From: Lachnospiraceae bacterium
Lineage (GTDB): Bacteria > Bacillota > Clostridia > Lachnospirales > Lachnospiraceae
Direction: 5' to 3'
NCBI GenBank assembly: GCA_910575475.1
Contig: CAJTGD010000011.1
Coordinates: 62,001-126,000, forward strand
Length of the DNA: 64,000 nt
Shown here piece after piece: positions 7,396 to 17,206 of the stretch; position 1 is the stretch's first letter; the number at the start of each line of letters is the position of its first letter. Below the pieces are notes generated by a model that was given only the letters and a program-made list of their open reading frames with translations, was not told the origin of the DNA and made no database searches. The translations under genes and the position numbers were made by a program.

Positions 7396-10300
7396 TTATG
7401 CGAACGCTGTCCGCCTGTTCTCTTTCTCGTATTGCCGCATCATCTTTTTGAATTCTGCCATGCTCATACGGTTTGCCTCGACTACATCCTCTTTGCTCGT
7501 ATTACCACCTTCAAAATGATATGTCGGGCTGAACACAAATGTCTGTGCCGCGTCTGACCCGGATGTAGCTTTTCTTCCATTCGTCCCTGACAGGCTGTCG
7601 ATTGTTTCTCCGATCACACTGCTTCTCGCCGGAGCCTCCGGCACGGAAATGTCCTGAAGATGATTACCGACATTCTGAACCGGACGGGCTAAAGCGGTAT
7701 TTGCCGCGCTCTGTACCCTGCCTGACATATTTTCCATTCCGACAGCCATACCTTCACCAGTATATTGCCCTGACCGGATCATCAGCCTTGAAGGGGAATG
7801 TATCTGCAATGCGTTGTTCACTGCATTCGCCGCACTCTGCGCGATACTCTGCGCCGCTGCTTCTACTGCGCCCCTCATGCTGTTTATTCCGTTCACAAGC
7901 CCCTGCATCATATTTCTACCGGCTCCTGACAGATCGACACCTGTAAATGCTGCCTGAATGCCTGCTGCCGTTGACTGCGCAATTGCGACTGCTTGTGTAC
8001 CCCCTGCCTGGAATACTGCCACCATCGTGGTAATCCCGCTCCTGGTGACTGACACGATCATTGTCATGCCTTGCGTTGTAACCGATGCCGCCTGCATCAT
8101 CCCCATCTGGACATTCACACGGACCTGAACCATTCCCATGGAAACAGCTTGGGCCATCTGCGACATCCCGATTGTTACTGCTCCCGCCATCTGAGACATA
8201 TTTGCCCCGGCTGAGAGCGTACTTCCCATAGCAACCGAAAGCGCTGTGAAAGCTGCCGCCGTTGCCGCAGATACCGCCGCCATCGCCGCAAGTGATACAT
8301 TTGCCGCCATAAGCGATGACGCAAATAACGCAGATGCCGCTGCTGCGGACGCCATAGGCGTTGCGAAGGATGTCAGCGCACTCGCTGCAGTAGGTGCGGT
8401 TTCCCCAATCCTGGAAAATGCTGTCACCATCCTCTGTGTCGCTGTCCCAATGGTCACCGTAGATGCCTTAAACAGGTTAATCGCAGTTGTTGCCGTAGCA
8501 AGAGCTCCTGTAATCAAAAGGATTGCCGCTCCTGTAGCCGCTGCCGCAACTGCCGTTCCTGCTAGACCCGCAGCTAATGCTACAGCGGCCACTCCTGCCG
8601 CCGCTGCTGCTGCCGCAAATGGCACTAAAGATGCCGTAAGCGGAACAAAAGCCGCGGCCAGCTTCGCCATACTGGATACCATTCCGGATGAAGAATCTTT
8701 CAAAGCCCCTATGCCTGATGCCGCTGTTGCCGCACTGGCTGCTATAACAGCGATTGCCGCTGATATAGCAACCATTTCCACTGTTAATGGAGCGAATGCC
8801 ACATCCGCCGCCACTGCCGCCACTGCAAGCGCGGCAAGGCCAATCGCCCCGGCCGCCGCTCCCACACCGGCAACTGCAGCCCCGGCTCCAAATACAAGCA
8901 TGCCTGCCCCAAGGGCGGCGATTGCTGCAGCTCCGCTCATGCCGCTTGATGCAATCTGCGGCAGAACAGCCGCCATGATTGCCAATGCAGCCGCTCCTAC
9001 AACTGCCGCCGCATTTACTATAAGCAACCCGGCTCCTACAACCATCAGTGCCGCGCCGAATGCCGCCAATGCCCCAGCTCCTGCTAAAAGCAGCGGCGCC
9101 AGAAGTCCCGCGGCCGCTCCGAATGCCAGAATCCCCACTGCCAGCAATGCCATGGCGATCTGGGCCGGTGCCCCTGCTGCTGCAAGCTGTATTGCGGCCT
9201 GTGCCATGATAAGCATCCCGGCCCCCGCTAAAAGGATCCCGGCCCCAAACGCGACAAGGCCGACTGCCGCAGCTGTCAGCATCGGCCCCAGTAATGCGGC
9301 CACCGCCATGAAAGCGGTCATGCCGACTGCCATTCCGGCCATTACTGCAACTGCCATCGTCCCCTGCTGAGCCAATTGTACTGCTGAAAATGCCATTAAG
9401 GACATTCCTGCTGCCGCCAGCAGTACTGCCGCTCCAAAGGCCAGAAGCCCCGGAGCCGCTGTAGCCAGTTTCTTACCTAAAGACTGTGCAATAAACATCA
9501 GCGCGATCATTCCGCCCTCCATGGCCACCAGCCCAGCCAAAGCCAGAGGGCCAGCCGAAGCAATCTGGGCTGCCGCTATAGCCATAAGCGACATACCGGC
9601 TGAGATCATGAGGACAGCTCCTCCAAATGCCAGGAGCCCTGTTGACGCATTTTTTAATTTAGCACTGAAGGATTGTGCGATAACCAGCATTGCCGCCATT
9701 CCGCCCATCATAGCCGCCAGCCCTACAGCCGCACCGGGTCCTGCATCGGCAATCTTTATTGCCGCGTCAGCCAAAAGCCATATCCCGCCTGCCGCCATAG
9801 CAAATCCGGCGCCTGTCCCAAGGATATTTTTTGATGCCGCGGACATTGCGTTCGATGCGGTTCCCATACCTTTTTTCACTCCCGATGCCGCTTTTCCAAT
9901 ATCCTTGAAAGATTTCACAAATCCAGACACCTTGCCTGTTATGCCGCTGATTGCTTTAAACGCCATGAATCCTGCCGCCACTGCCGGAACCAACGCAAGC
10001 ACCTTTTCAAACGGCTTTATGCTATCGTCCCCTAAGAAATTAACATATTCTTTAAATGCCGCCTTTGCCGCCTCCATCAGATACGCAACCGCTTCTCTCG
10101 CTGCCGCGCCGATTTCCGGAAGGTTGCTCACCATTCCTTTTGCAAGCTGTACAGCCAGCTCAGCGCCGACCACGATCAGCCTTGGCATCAGCCGTATAAA
10201 CGCATTGATTCCAGATGTAGCAAGCCGTGCGCAGGAGTCCCCGATTGCTTCGGAATTATTCTCTATGCCGCTTATAAATGAATCCACCAGCATTGCCGCC

Positions 10301-11556
10301 ATCTCAACAAATTGGGGGGCTTGATCCGCCATTCCAGCCAGGCCATCCGCAAGCAAACTGCCGAACGTCTCGGCCATTCCTGAAAAACCACCGCTTTCCA
10401 AGGCATCGGAAAGTTTGTAAATTGCCTGTGTACCATACTGGGCAAGATCACGAAACGGCGTATTCAGATGCTTATATATACGGATTCCAGCATCCTGCGC
10501 AGCTGAAGATAATGTAGCAAGGTCGCCTTCCAGGTTGTCCATCTTCGTTTTTGCCATCTGTTCCATCGCCCCGTTGCAATTTTCCAGCTTTTTCGTAATG
10601 GCATCCCATTCCTGGACACCTTCCTTTGTGGTATCATTCAGCCCGGCCATAAGTTTCTTCAGGTCATCCACATGAGTTTTTCCGCCAATTGCAGCAAAAA
10701 CTGCTTCTCTCTGCGCATCTGTCATTCCCTTTGTTGCTTCGTTTACACTGCTCAACGTCGCTTTTAGGCCAATGAATTTACCTTCTGAGTCAAAGGCGGA
10801 TATACCAAGCTGTGCCATCATCTTTCCTGCCTGTCCAGCTCCCGTGGTAAGGTTTGCCATAATGGCGTTCAGTGCCGTCCCGGCTTCCGAGCCCTTCAAT
10901 CCTCGATTTGCCATAACCCCAAGAGCAGCCGCTGATTCCGTAATCGGAATATTCAGGCTCTTCATCGTACCACCAACTCCAAGGTATGCCTCCATCAGCT
11001 GCTCAGCGCTCTGGTTCGTACTGTTCTGTGCCTTTGCTACCACATCAAGATAATTCGGCAGCTGATTCACGGAAATCCCAAGCGCGGACATCGTATCTGT
11101 TACCATGTCCGAAGTCCTGGCCAGATCCAGCCCCGTTGCCTCTGACATACGAAGCACAGAAGGCAATGCGGATATGGATGTATTTACATCCCATCCTGCA
11201 AGGGACATATATTCCAGTGCTTTTGCAGATTCAGCCGCGGTTTTGGATGTGGTTCTTCCCATCTCCATTGCAGCTGCTTCCATCTTTGCATACTGTTCCG
11301 GTGTTGCAGCCGCGGTTGCGGCTGCTGATGACATCGCAGATTCAAACTCTTTCCCTGTCTTTACGCTGTATGCGCCGACAGCCCCGATGGCCGCTCCCGC
11401 GGCAGTAACTGCCGCGGCTGTAGCTTTCACCGATGCCGCCCCGACCTTTCCGGCGATCCCGAGCCCTGACAGTCCACTCTGTGCTCCTCTGAGCGCCGCG
11501 CCAAAACTGCTCTCCAATTGCCCTGCAATCTTAATCGCGACCTTATAATCGCTCAC
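7396..11556 (-). CDS. Tail tape measure protein
   Basis: The largest gene in the window (1386 residues). The N-terminal 350 residues match TP901-type tape measures (SMAGWDVNTSISALPSVL-like helices, GMTDAQREAVFAAIGG). Residues about 580-1100 are an extremely Ala/Gly-rich string of hydrophobic helical repeats, explaining the long opposite-strand shadow frames. The GTG start at 11556 overlaps the stop of the frameshifted chaperone. Its length sets tail length. Confidence 0.9.
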   Translation of the reverse strand: MSDYKVAIKIAGQLESSFGAALRGAQSGLSGLGIAGKVGAASVKATAAAVTAAGAAIGAVGAYSVKTGKEFESAMSSAAATAAATPEQYAKMEAAAMEMGRTTSKTAAESAKALEYMSLAGWDVNTSISALPSVLRMSEATGLDLARTSDMVTDTMSALGISVNQLPNYLDVVAKAQNSTNQSAEQLMEAYLGVGGTMKSLNIPITESAAALGVMANRGLKGSEAGTALNAIMANLTTGAGQAGKMMAQLGISAFDSEGKFIGLKATLSSVNEATKGMTDAQREAVFAAIGGKTHVDDLKKLMAGLNDTTKEGVQEWDAITKKLENCNGAMEQMAKTKMDNLEGDLATLSSAAQDAGIRIYKHLNTPFRDLAQYGTQAIYKLSDALESGGFSGMAETFGSLLADGLAGMADQAPQFVEMAAMLVDSFISGIENNSEAIGDSCARLATSGINAFIRLMPRLIVVGAELAVQLAKGMVSNLPEIGAAAREAVAYLMEAAKAAFKEYVNFLGDDSIKPFEKVLALVPAVAAGFMAFKAISGITGKVSGFVKSFKDIGKAASGVKKGMGTASNAMSAASKNILGTGAGFAMAAGGIWLLADAAIKIADAGPGAAVGLAAMMGGMAAMLVIAQSFSAKLKNASTGLLAFGGAVLMISAGMSLMAIAAAQIASAGPLALAGLVAMEGGMIALMFIAQSLGKKLATAAPGLLAFGAAVLLAAAGMSLMAFSAVQLAQQGTMAVAVMAGMAVGMTAFMAVAALLGPMLTAAAVGLVAFGAGILLAGAGMLIMAQAAIQLAAAGAPAQIAMALLAVGILAFGAAAGLLAPLLLAGAGALAAFGAALMVVGAGLLIVNAAAVVGAAALAIMAAVLPQIASSGMSGAAAIAALGAGMLVFGAGAAVAGVGAAAGAIGLAALAVAAVAADVAFAPLTVEMVAISAAIAVIAASAATAASGIGALKDSSSGMVSSMAKLAAAFVPLTASLVPFAAAAAAAGVAAVALAAGLAGTAVAAAATGAAILLITGALATATTAINLFKASTVTIGTATQRMVTAFSRIGETAPTAASALTSFATPMASAAAASALFASSLMAANVSLAAMAAVSAATAAAFTALSVAMGSTLSAGANMSQMAGAVTIGMSQMAQAVSMGMVQVRVNVQMGMMQAASVTTQGMTMIVSVTRSGITTMVAVFQAGGTQAVAIAQSTAAGIQAAFTGVDLSGAGRNMMQGLVNGINSMRGAVEAAAQSIAQSAANAVNNALQIHSPSRLMIRSGQYTGEGMAVGMENMSGRVQSAANTALARPVQNVGNHLQDISVPEAPARSSVIGETIDSLSGTNGRKATSGSDAAQTFVFSPTYHFEGGNTSKEDVVEANRMSMAEFKKMMRQYEKENRRTAFA

Positions 11557-12067
11557 TTCTTTTCACTTGCCTCCTTTGCCTCCTTTTGCATCTTATTCAG
11601 TTCTTTACACACGTCCAGCAATTCAAAAATGGTCATATTTAAAAAACTCTCGAAGCTCCCCATGTTCATTGCCAGGGCAATACAAAGCTTCAGGAGTTTT
11701 CTTGTATCTTCATGTCTTATTCCTCTCCGTAGAAAAAATTTCCAACCACATTCTTGACCTTAATCGCGTCCCTTGGATTCAGTCCTTTGAAGAATTCAAC
11801 TGGAATTCCAGTTGCGTCTGCTGCTATGATCAGCGCATAGTAAAGCTCGTTCTCCGGCATAACTGACACTGCGCCGGAAACAACCATCATTTTGTTTGCT
11901 TTGATCATATTGTTAGCCGTGATATTTTCCAATCCGGAAAAATCCAGCCTGGATATCGTCTCTCCTTCAAACTGATATGTTTTTGTCAGTTCTACAATCT
12001 TCTCTTCGTCTTTCACTACACTGACTTCATTTCCCTTTACTTCCACGATTTCATTTTTAGCTTCCAA
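11553..12067 (-). CDS. Tail assembly chaperone, long form by -1 frameshift (E+E'-like)
   Basis: The short form (TTG start at 12067 behind AGGAGG, stop at 11717) is 116 residues and sits between tail tube and tape measure, the fixed place of the lambda G/GT and P2 E/E+E' chaperones. Near its end the mRNA reads A-AAT-TTT-TTC, which offers two overlapping slippery heptamers. A -1 slip there enters a second frame that stays open for 59 codons (LRRGIRHEDTRKLLKL ... EASEKK) and stops at 11553-11555, overlapping the tape measure start. The long product would be about 171 residues. The frameshift is inferred from sequence and family knowledge. Confidence 0.75.
11732..11738 (-). promoter_or_regulatory. 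Slippery site for programmed -1 frameshift
   Basis: T-TTT-TTC in the zero frame of the chaperone gene, with A-AAT-TTT overlapping it at 11735-11741. The -1 frame beyond it is open for 59 codons. Confidence 0.65.
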
Positions 12068-12079
12068 CTTTTATTCCTC

Positions 12080-12610
12080 CTATACCTGACTACGAATTTT
12101 TGCAAGCATATCGACTCCGTTTAATACATATTTGAAGTTCAGCTTGTCCAGTTCCAGCATTGTCTTATTGTTGATCAGTATCTTGAGATAAAATACTTCC
12201 AGTTCTATTTCAGGTTCCCCCTTCTTGCCTTTTGCTAACTTTCCTAATGAAGTTGTAGACGCCTTCCCTCGAATTACGATCTTAACAGGGTAATAATCTG
12301 TCGCGCCTGTAGTCGGATCCATACACTGCATAGATCCACGAAGTGTCAACTGTGGGGTTTTTGTAGTGTTCATGAGACTGAACAAATCCTCATATAACAC
12401 AGCAAATGGGATCTTAACCTTTATGGATGAAAACTGCCCGGTCACAGGATCCTCAATTTCACCAAGAATCCCCGCTCCTTCAATCGTATCCGTAATTGCT
12501 TCAAGCTCCGGAAGTTCAACTTCACCGGATATTCCGACTACCCTATTCGCATCGTTATAAACATTATAGTGGTTGATTACCTCTGGAAGGATATTCATAT
12601 TTTTATTCAC
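12080..12610 (-). CDS. Tail tube protein (gpFII-like)
   Basis: The 176-residue product directly follows the sheath gene (8-bp overlap). It has the contractile tail-tube pattern VELPELEAITDTIEGAGILG near residue 30 and KGEPEIELEVFYLKI near 130, and matches P2 FII-type tubes in size. Confidence 0.85.
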   Translation of the reverse strand: MNKNMNILPEVINHYNVYNDANRVVGISGEVELPELEAITDTIEGAGILGEIEDPVTGQFSSIKVKIPFAVLYEDLFSLMNTTKTPQLTLRGSMQCMDPTTGATDYYPVKIVIRGKASTTSLGKLAKGKKGEPEIELEVFYLKILINNKTMLELDKLNFKYVLNGVDMLAKIRSQV

Positions 12611-14045
12611 CTCCTGTAAGCGCTGATGTCAGCATAGCCGTGTCATAATTCAAGATATTAGTAATTTCCTGCGCCGGAGTATACGGCGCAATATGCTGCC
12701 GGAATGTCATCTTCCCGGCAAGAATATCCGTGGTCGGATTATCCTCAGCCAGATACTCTATAGACGCACCCGCCCATTTGTCCGGCGCATAGGCGGCGCA
12801 TCGGATATTCTCCGAATCCACCACATTTTCCACAAGCACCGGGTTCATGGGATTATCCACTTTTGAAAAATAGGTCTGGATAAATGTATTTCCCTGCCAG
12901 TTGAACATCCGGCGCACTGGGAACCAGATATCCTTTGCGTCACCGCTTGCCGGATATGCTCCCGTATAGTTCCCCCACAACCTCCATCCATTTGAATTAA
13001 ACGCTGTTGTTACTCCGTAGGTATTCACAGTACTGCCCTGATCCTGATCCAGAACGATCTCCGTCCCATCTGCAAGGCATGTCCCGGTCACTCCCATAAT
13101 CTTATTGGAAGGCGACATATACGGCACATCATCATTTGCCGCATCCGTATAAGACACCAATGCTCCTACGACCGCAGATGCGGCAAATACAAGATCTCCA
13201 ACCCGGAAGCAGGGCCAGAGCGGATAACAGAATTCCGAGGTAAACCCACTGTTCTCCTTGACTGCTTTGCAGTCCGTGTATTTCCTTGCCTTTTCCGTAT
13301 CCAGATCCAAAAGCGCAATCCCCTTAAACACTCCATTGATATTCGCCATCTTTGCAGAAAGCGCGATCCCGACCTCCGGAATCTGTGAATATCCCGGTGC
13401 AAGGCCAATACTCGGCACAACTCCAAGTTTTGGATATATCTGCCGGATCACTTCCATTCCGGTTTCTTTACCGGTAGATGGATTATATGCGCCGATGATA
13501 TCATCCTTTGTCACAGCTTCCGGATCCAATACCTGGCCACTCACACTGATCTCTGCCGCATCTTCCCCTGCACCGCCTGCGATCAGGTTTATTACGAGCG
13601 ATCCATCCGCCTCATACTCAACTGTATAATCCACTCCATGTGTAAGCGTGGTCTCGCCTGCTGTGATTTCAAGCCCGTCCCTGAGAATTCCAGGAATCTT
13701 AATCTCTGCCCGTAGTGTGCTTACATCTGCTTTTGTTTCCGGTAGTGGCTTCTTATGCTTCGCCGGATCCAAAACATTGATATAAACCACCGGTGCCACC
13801 TGATAAAGGTTGCTTGTGGCATACATCGTCTGGCAGAGCGTATATTTGAAATCCTTGCAATAGCCAAGCTCTGCCATTGCCTCTGTTGCCCTGGTCGCAA
13901 GGATCGGTACATTCACTACAGATGCCGGATCCTCCACCATATTCACCGGCGCTGTACCGATCACGACCTGCACCGCACTTGCACCGGTGATCGGCACGGT
14001 CAGGGCAGTCGCTTCCTCCAGGACAAATACTCCATGTTTACTCAT
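12603..14045 (-). CDS. Contractile tail sheath protein
   Basis: About 480 residues. The start MSKHGVFVLEEATALTVP, the AVQVVIGTAPVN segment and the C-terminal NPVLVENVVDSENIRCAAY region are typical of FI/Mu-gpL sheath proteins. The ATG at 14045 overlaps the upstream stop (TGATG). This gene establishes that the phage is a myovirus type. Confidence 0.9.
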   Translation of the reverse strand: MSKHGVFVLEEATALTVPITGASAVQVVIGTAPVNMVEDPASVVNVPILATRATEAMAELGYCKDFKYTLCQTMYATSNLYQVAPVVYINVLDPAKHKKPLPETKADVSTLRAEIKIPGILRDGLEITAGETTLTHGVDYTVEYEADGSLVINLIAGGAGEDAAEISVSGQVLDPEAVTKDDIIGAYNPSTGKETGMEVIRQIYPKLGVVPSIGLAPGYSQIPEVGIALSAKMANINGVFKGIALLDLDTEKARKYTDCKAVKENSGFTSEFCYPLWPCFRVGDLVFAASAVVGALVSYTDAANDDVPYMSPSNKIMGVTGTCLADGTEIVLDQDQGSTVNTYGVTTAFNSNGWRLWGNYTGAYPASGDAKDIWFPVRRMFNWQGNTFIQTYFSKVDNPMNPVLVENVVDSENIRCAAYAPDKWAGASIEYLAEDNPTTDILAGKMTFRQHIAPYTPAQEITNILNYDTAMLTSALTGGE

Positions 14046-14398
14046 CACTCATTCCCTCCGTTCCTCAGAGTACTTACTTTACAAAATGCAGTGTAGATAT
14101 ACCCTTTTTTCTCGCGCAACATTTGATTTGCAACCGGATAACTCCTGACCGGGATAAACAGATGGTTAATCTCTGGTGTTTCCTTCGCTTTTTCTTTCGC
14201 GTCTTCTGGAATCTCCGTATATACCCGGTTCTGGATACCGATACCGGATACGGTCGGCCCAACATACATTCTCGGCCCCTTCATTCCCGGATTTTCTTTC
14301 TTTGCTTCTGCGCTCCGGCCTGCATCAGCTGTATTTTCTTCTTTTTTTCCTTCCTGTACAGCCGCCGCAGTCTCTTCTTTTTTCGTTGTTTTAGCCAT
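14045..14398 (-). CDS. Unknown tail-module protein
   Basis: A 117-residue protein whose first 60 residues are Lys/Glu/Ala-rich and probably disordered, followed by a compact part (GPTVSGIGIQNRVYTEIP; HLFIPVRSYPVANQM). It overlaps its upstream neighbour by 8 bp and sits just before the sheath gene. I do not recognise a family. The position matches the small DUF2635-type protein of Mu-like phages, which may be a coincidence. Confidence 0.6.
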   Translation of the reverse strand: MAKTTKKEETAAAVQEGKKEENTADAGRSAEAKKENPGMKGPRMYVGPTVSGIGIQNRVYTEIPEDAKEKAKETPEINHLFIPVRSYPVANQMLREKKGYIYTAFCKVSTLRNGGNE

Positions 14399-14867
14399 AG
14401 ACTGGTTCCCTCCTTCCAATTTTGGGAATATTAAACTTGATTCGCACTCCCCCAAAGTAATAGGGATACGTGTCCTCATCCTGTATCGCCCATTCCATAT
14501 CCTGCTCTGCCCGATACCGTTTGGCAAGGAGCGGTTCTGCAGCATATCTGTCAAGCAGCCTTTGGCACATCGTCATAACATGCCTGTGCCCCTGGTTAGA
14601 CGCATCCGGATCATACACGCCAAAATGGATGTCCGCGGTCACGATCCATGGCGTATCATCATCCTCTGTTTTCCCACTGTACAAGCAGACGATCGCATAC
14701 GGCAGGAACTTGGAATCATCCTCTTCATCCGTAGTGATGACCGGGAGTTGCTGCTTATATACCTGAACGCCGCTCACCCTACGGCCAGCGGCATCCACAG
14801 TTACAATATCCTTTAAAATTTTTTTTACATCCTGGGCAAGCTCATCCTGAAAATCTAATGCTGTCAT
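14391..14867 (-). CDS. Probable tail terminator / tail completion protein
   Basis: The 158-residue product contains VYKQQLPVITTDEEDDSKFLPY and IVTADIHFGVYDPDASNQG and has the size and location (after gpZ-like, before sheath) of tail-terminator proteins. The family assignment is by position only. Confidence 0.5.
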   Translation of the reverse strand: MTALDFQDELAQDVKKILKDIVTVDAAGRRVSGVQVYKQQLPVITTDEEDDSKFLPYAIVCLYSGKTEDDDTPWIVTADIHFGVYDPDASNQGHRHVMTMCQRLLDRYAAEPLLAKRYRAEQDMEWAIQDEDTYPYYFGGVRIKFNIPKIGRREPVYG

Positions 14868-14883
14868 TTTCCCATGCCTTTCT

Positions 14884-15432
14884 TTAAATTAATTTTGCGA
14901 CTTCCGCGGCAATTTCATCATGCAGTGTCTTTTCGATCACCGGTTCCAAATCACCTTCTATCCCGCGATCCCCCTGGTAGACCTTTTCCAGCATCTTTGG
15001 AACAGAGACAGAGCGGAGCACATGTACCGGATAGCTTTTTTCAGTCTCCCTCTGCATGATCAGCCCTTTTCGCTTGAAAGCATTGGTTTTCCACTGTCCG
15101 CTGATATGCTTCAGCCCACTTTTTACGATATCCGCCCTAGCTCCGCTCGCGGGGGCTGTCGTATGGAATCTTGTAATCGTCAATGTCCTGCCTTCCGACC
15201 GGATCACTGCACACAACCGGCCGGCCGTTGCGTTCTGAATCTTCATCCTGGAATTAAAGCCTCCAGACTTTACCGTATATGCCTCCTGTGCCCCAGCTGC
15301 AAGTTTTTTCCTTGCCTGTTTTGCAGTATGATTAATTGCGTTCTTGAAAACCCTCGGAGCCTTCTCTTCCATGCCTTTCAGCTTACCCTTGACATATTCC
15401 AGATCCGCTTTACTTACTTCATAAGTGATCAT
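14884..15432 (-). CDS. Minor tail protein Z-like
   Basis: The 182-residue protein matches the lambda gpZ family in layout: an N-terminal helix with NAINHTAKQARKKLAAGAQ, VKSGGFNSRMKIQNAT, and FKRKGLIMQRETEKSYPVH near residue 120. It overlaps the next gene by 4 bp. gpZ takes part in tail completion and head-tail joining. Confidence 0.75.
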   Translation of the reverse strand: MITYEVSKADLEYVKGKLKGMEEKAPRVFKNAINHTAKQARKKLAAGAQEAYTVKSGGFNSRMKIQNATAGRLCAVIRSEGRTLTITRFHTTAPASGARADIVKSGLKHISGQWKTNAFKRKGLIMQRETEKSYPVHVLRSVSVPKMLEKVYQGDRGIEGDLEPVIEKTLHDEIAAEVAKLI

Positions 15433-15755
15433 CTTCCCTTATTCGCTCCAATCGTAATGGAATATATACCATCCTCGGAAACAGCCTCCTCCACACGGTA
15501 TGTTCGGTTGTCCAGCGTAAGGACGGATCCCTCTGCCGGAAGTGCGCCAAACTCAGAAGCTTCCACATAGATCAGTTTCTGGTTTGCATAAATACCGTCC
15601 ATGTGGGAACCTACCCCTTTTTTTCTTTTGATCAATTCATTGTTATCAATCGTAACCGACATTTCTTTTCCATTCACTATATGGGTTTCTGAAAACTCAT
15701 CTATATTCATGAATGTGTTTCTGATATCCGCCTGCATCTGCTCCTTAAATGTCAT
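15429..15755 (-). CDS. Head-tail attachment protein, probably gpFII-like
   Basis: About 108 residues from MTFKEQMQADIRNTF. The second half, PAEGSVLTLDNRTYRVEEAVSEDG, has the short beta-rich ending expected of lambda FII-type head-tail connectors, and the gene lies between capsid and gpZ-like genes as in lambda. The assignment is tentative. Confidence 0.5.
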   Translation of the reverse strand: MTFKEQMQADIRNTFMNIDEFSETHIVNGKEMSVTIDNNELIKRKKGVGSHMDGIYANQKLIYVEASEFGALPAEGSVLTLDNRTYRVEEAVSEDGIYSITIGANKGR

Positions 15756-15762
15756 AAGACGT

Positions 15763-16164
15763 CTACTCCTCTTCTCCACTGATCTGCTCTTCCTGGAAGT
15801 TGATGATTTCTTCCTGAAGTCCTTTCAGACTTGTATCCTCATAATCTTCCCCAAGATCAAGCCCAATGGAACGTGCATAAACAACGGCATCTTTTTTGGA
15901 ACGAATCTTTCGGATTTCCTCCGGGCTCTTAAGTTTTTCCGGCTCCTGTTCATCAAAGCCTGAAAAAACACCTTGATTCCCCTGTCCTGAATCCTGATAC
16001 CCGTCCTCATCATCCCCTAATGCTACCGGGATGGCAAATTTCTTTGATTTCAAAAATGCCAGATCTGATGATGAAATATCAGCCGGAAGAATGTCGCCCG
16101 GCCTGTACTCCTTTCCGCCAGTTATATAGGTTACTGTTGTTTTGTACCTCATACTCTTACTCAT
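15763..16164 (-). CDS. Unknown head-module protein
   Basis: The ATG at 16164 overlaps the capsid stop (ATGA). The protein of about 133 residues starts with a beta segment (TTVTYITGGKEYRPGDILP) and has an acidic Gln/Glu-rich remainder. Its place right after capsid E matches lambda FI, which aids DNA packaging, but the sequence alone does not prove this. Confidence 0.55.
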   Translation of the reverse strand: MSKSMRYKTTVTYITGGKEYRPGDILPADISSSDLAFLKSKKFAIPVALGDDEDGYQDSGQGNQGVFSGFDEQEPEKLKSPEEIRKIRSKKDAVVYARSIGLDLGEDYEDTSLKGLQEEIINFQEEQISGEEE

Positions 16165-17192
16165 CCTTTCTTCACATAGAACACAGCCCAAGATGCCACA
16201 TCAAGGGGGCGCGGGAGCGGCCTTGATGTCAGCCTGATCTTTTTCACTTCGTCTGTCTCATCAACCCATACCTTTGGGACAATCTCTGCCTCATAGGATT
16301 GCCATTTCTTATCTTCCATCTGGGTGATGAGCCCATATTCAATCTGGCCTTCTCCGGTGGAATGAGCCATCAGAACCGTCCCTAATGGAATAATAGGCTC
16401 CTCTTCGCCGTCATCGTTTAGGAACCATTCATCATACGTGTAGATATCCATATCCAATTCAGCGATCCTGCCGTAAAAAGTCAATGACGGGTCTACAACC
16501 CTCGGCTCGATCACAACGTTTTTCATGTTCAGCACGTCCATGGACTTCATCACAGATGGATTTTTCATAAAGTCCTGAATCACATCAGATGAAAATATCA
16601 TCATATTAGGCGCGATTCCACACTCTTTTATGATTTTTTTGCGTTCTTTTCGGAATGGAATCAGAGCATCGACATCGGCGTTGTTCCACTGTTCATCATC
16701 CCCGAGGACAATGATGTTTTGGAACCCAAAATCGACCTGTACATCTACGCCCTCGCTTTCAATAACCACAATCAGCTTTCCGTCAAAAAGGATCTGCCTG
16801 CACATCCATTCTTTTCTCCTGTCAATGGATGCTTCCAGATCCGTGATATCCCTTGTCAGAAGCTCATCCTCCCTTTCTGCGGGCGTCCTCCTGGAATAAA
16901 TGTTCTCACCGATGGCACGTTTGGAAATATCATCAATGGTCAGTACCCTCTCCGGCGCAATCTTCGGCGTTGTGAACCGGTTTGTCTTAAATCCCTGACG
17001 TGTGATGACTTTTCCGCCCTTACGCGGACTTACCAACGGAGCCATGATGCGCTTCCCCTTGCGCACGTCAAATTCCACCACTTCCGTTACATGTGTCTGT
17101 GAAACCGGAAAAAAGGTTCTCTGTAAAAAGGATCTGACCGGAGGCGTCTGGTCGATCGCCTCAATCATTTCCCGTGTAGTATACTCAGGCAT
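16161..17192 (-). CDS. Major capsid protein E
   Basis: The 343 residues equal the lambda gpE length (341), with family features VVEFDVRKGKRIMAPLVSP near residue 40, a helical PAEREDELLTRDITDLEA region and a C-terminal GLITQMEDKKWQSYEAEIVP. It follows the decoration protein gene, as in lambda. Confidence 0.9.
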   Translation of the reverse strand: MPEYTTREMIEAIDQTPPVRSFLQRTFFPVSQTHVTEVVEFDVRKGKRIMAPLVSPRKGGKVITRQGFKTNRFTTPKIAPERVLTIDDISKRAIGENIYSRRTPAEREDELLTRDITDLEASIDRRKEWMCRQILFDGKLIVVIESEGVDVQVDFGFQNIIVLGDDEQWNNADVDALIPFRKERKKIIKECGIAPNMMIFSSDVIQDFMKNPSVMKSMDVLNMKNVVIEPRVVDPSLTFYGRIAELDMDIYTYDEWFLNDDGEEEPIIPLGTVLMAHSTGEGQIEYGLITQMEDKKWQSYEAEIVPKVWVDETDEVKKIRLTSRPLPRPLDVASWAVFYVKKG

Positions 17193-17206
17193 TTCATTGA
17201 CCTCCT

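Noticed and set aside
8246..9370. A 374-codon Ala-rich open frame on the plus strand
   Set aside because: It is the mirror of the Ala/Gly-rich repeats of the tape measure gene; composition is pure GCN/ACN and it has no ribosome-binding site. The same holds for 9521-10324.
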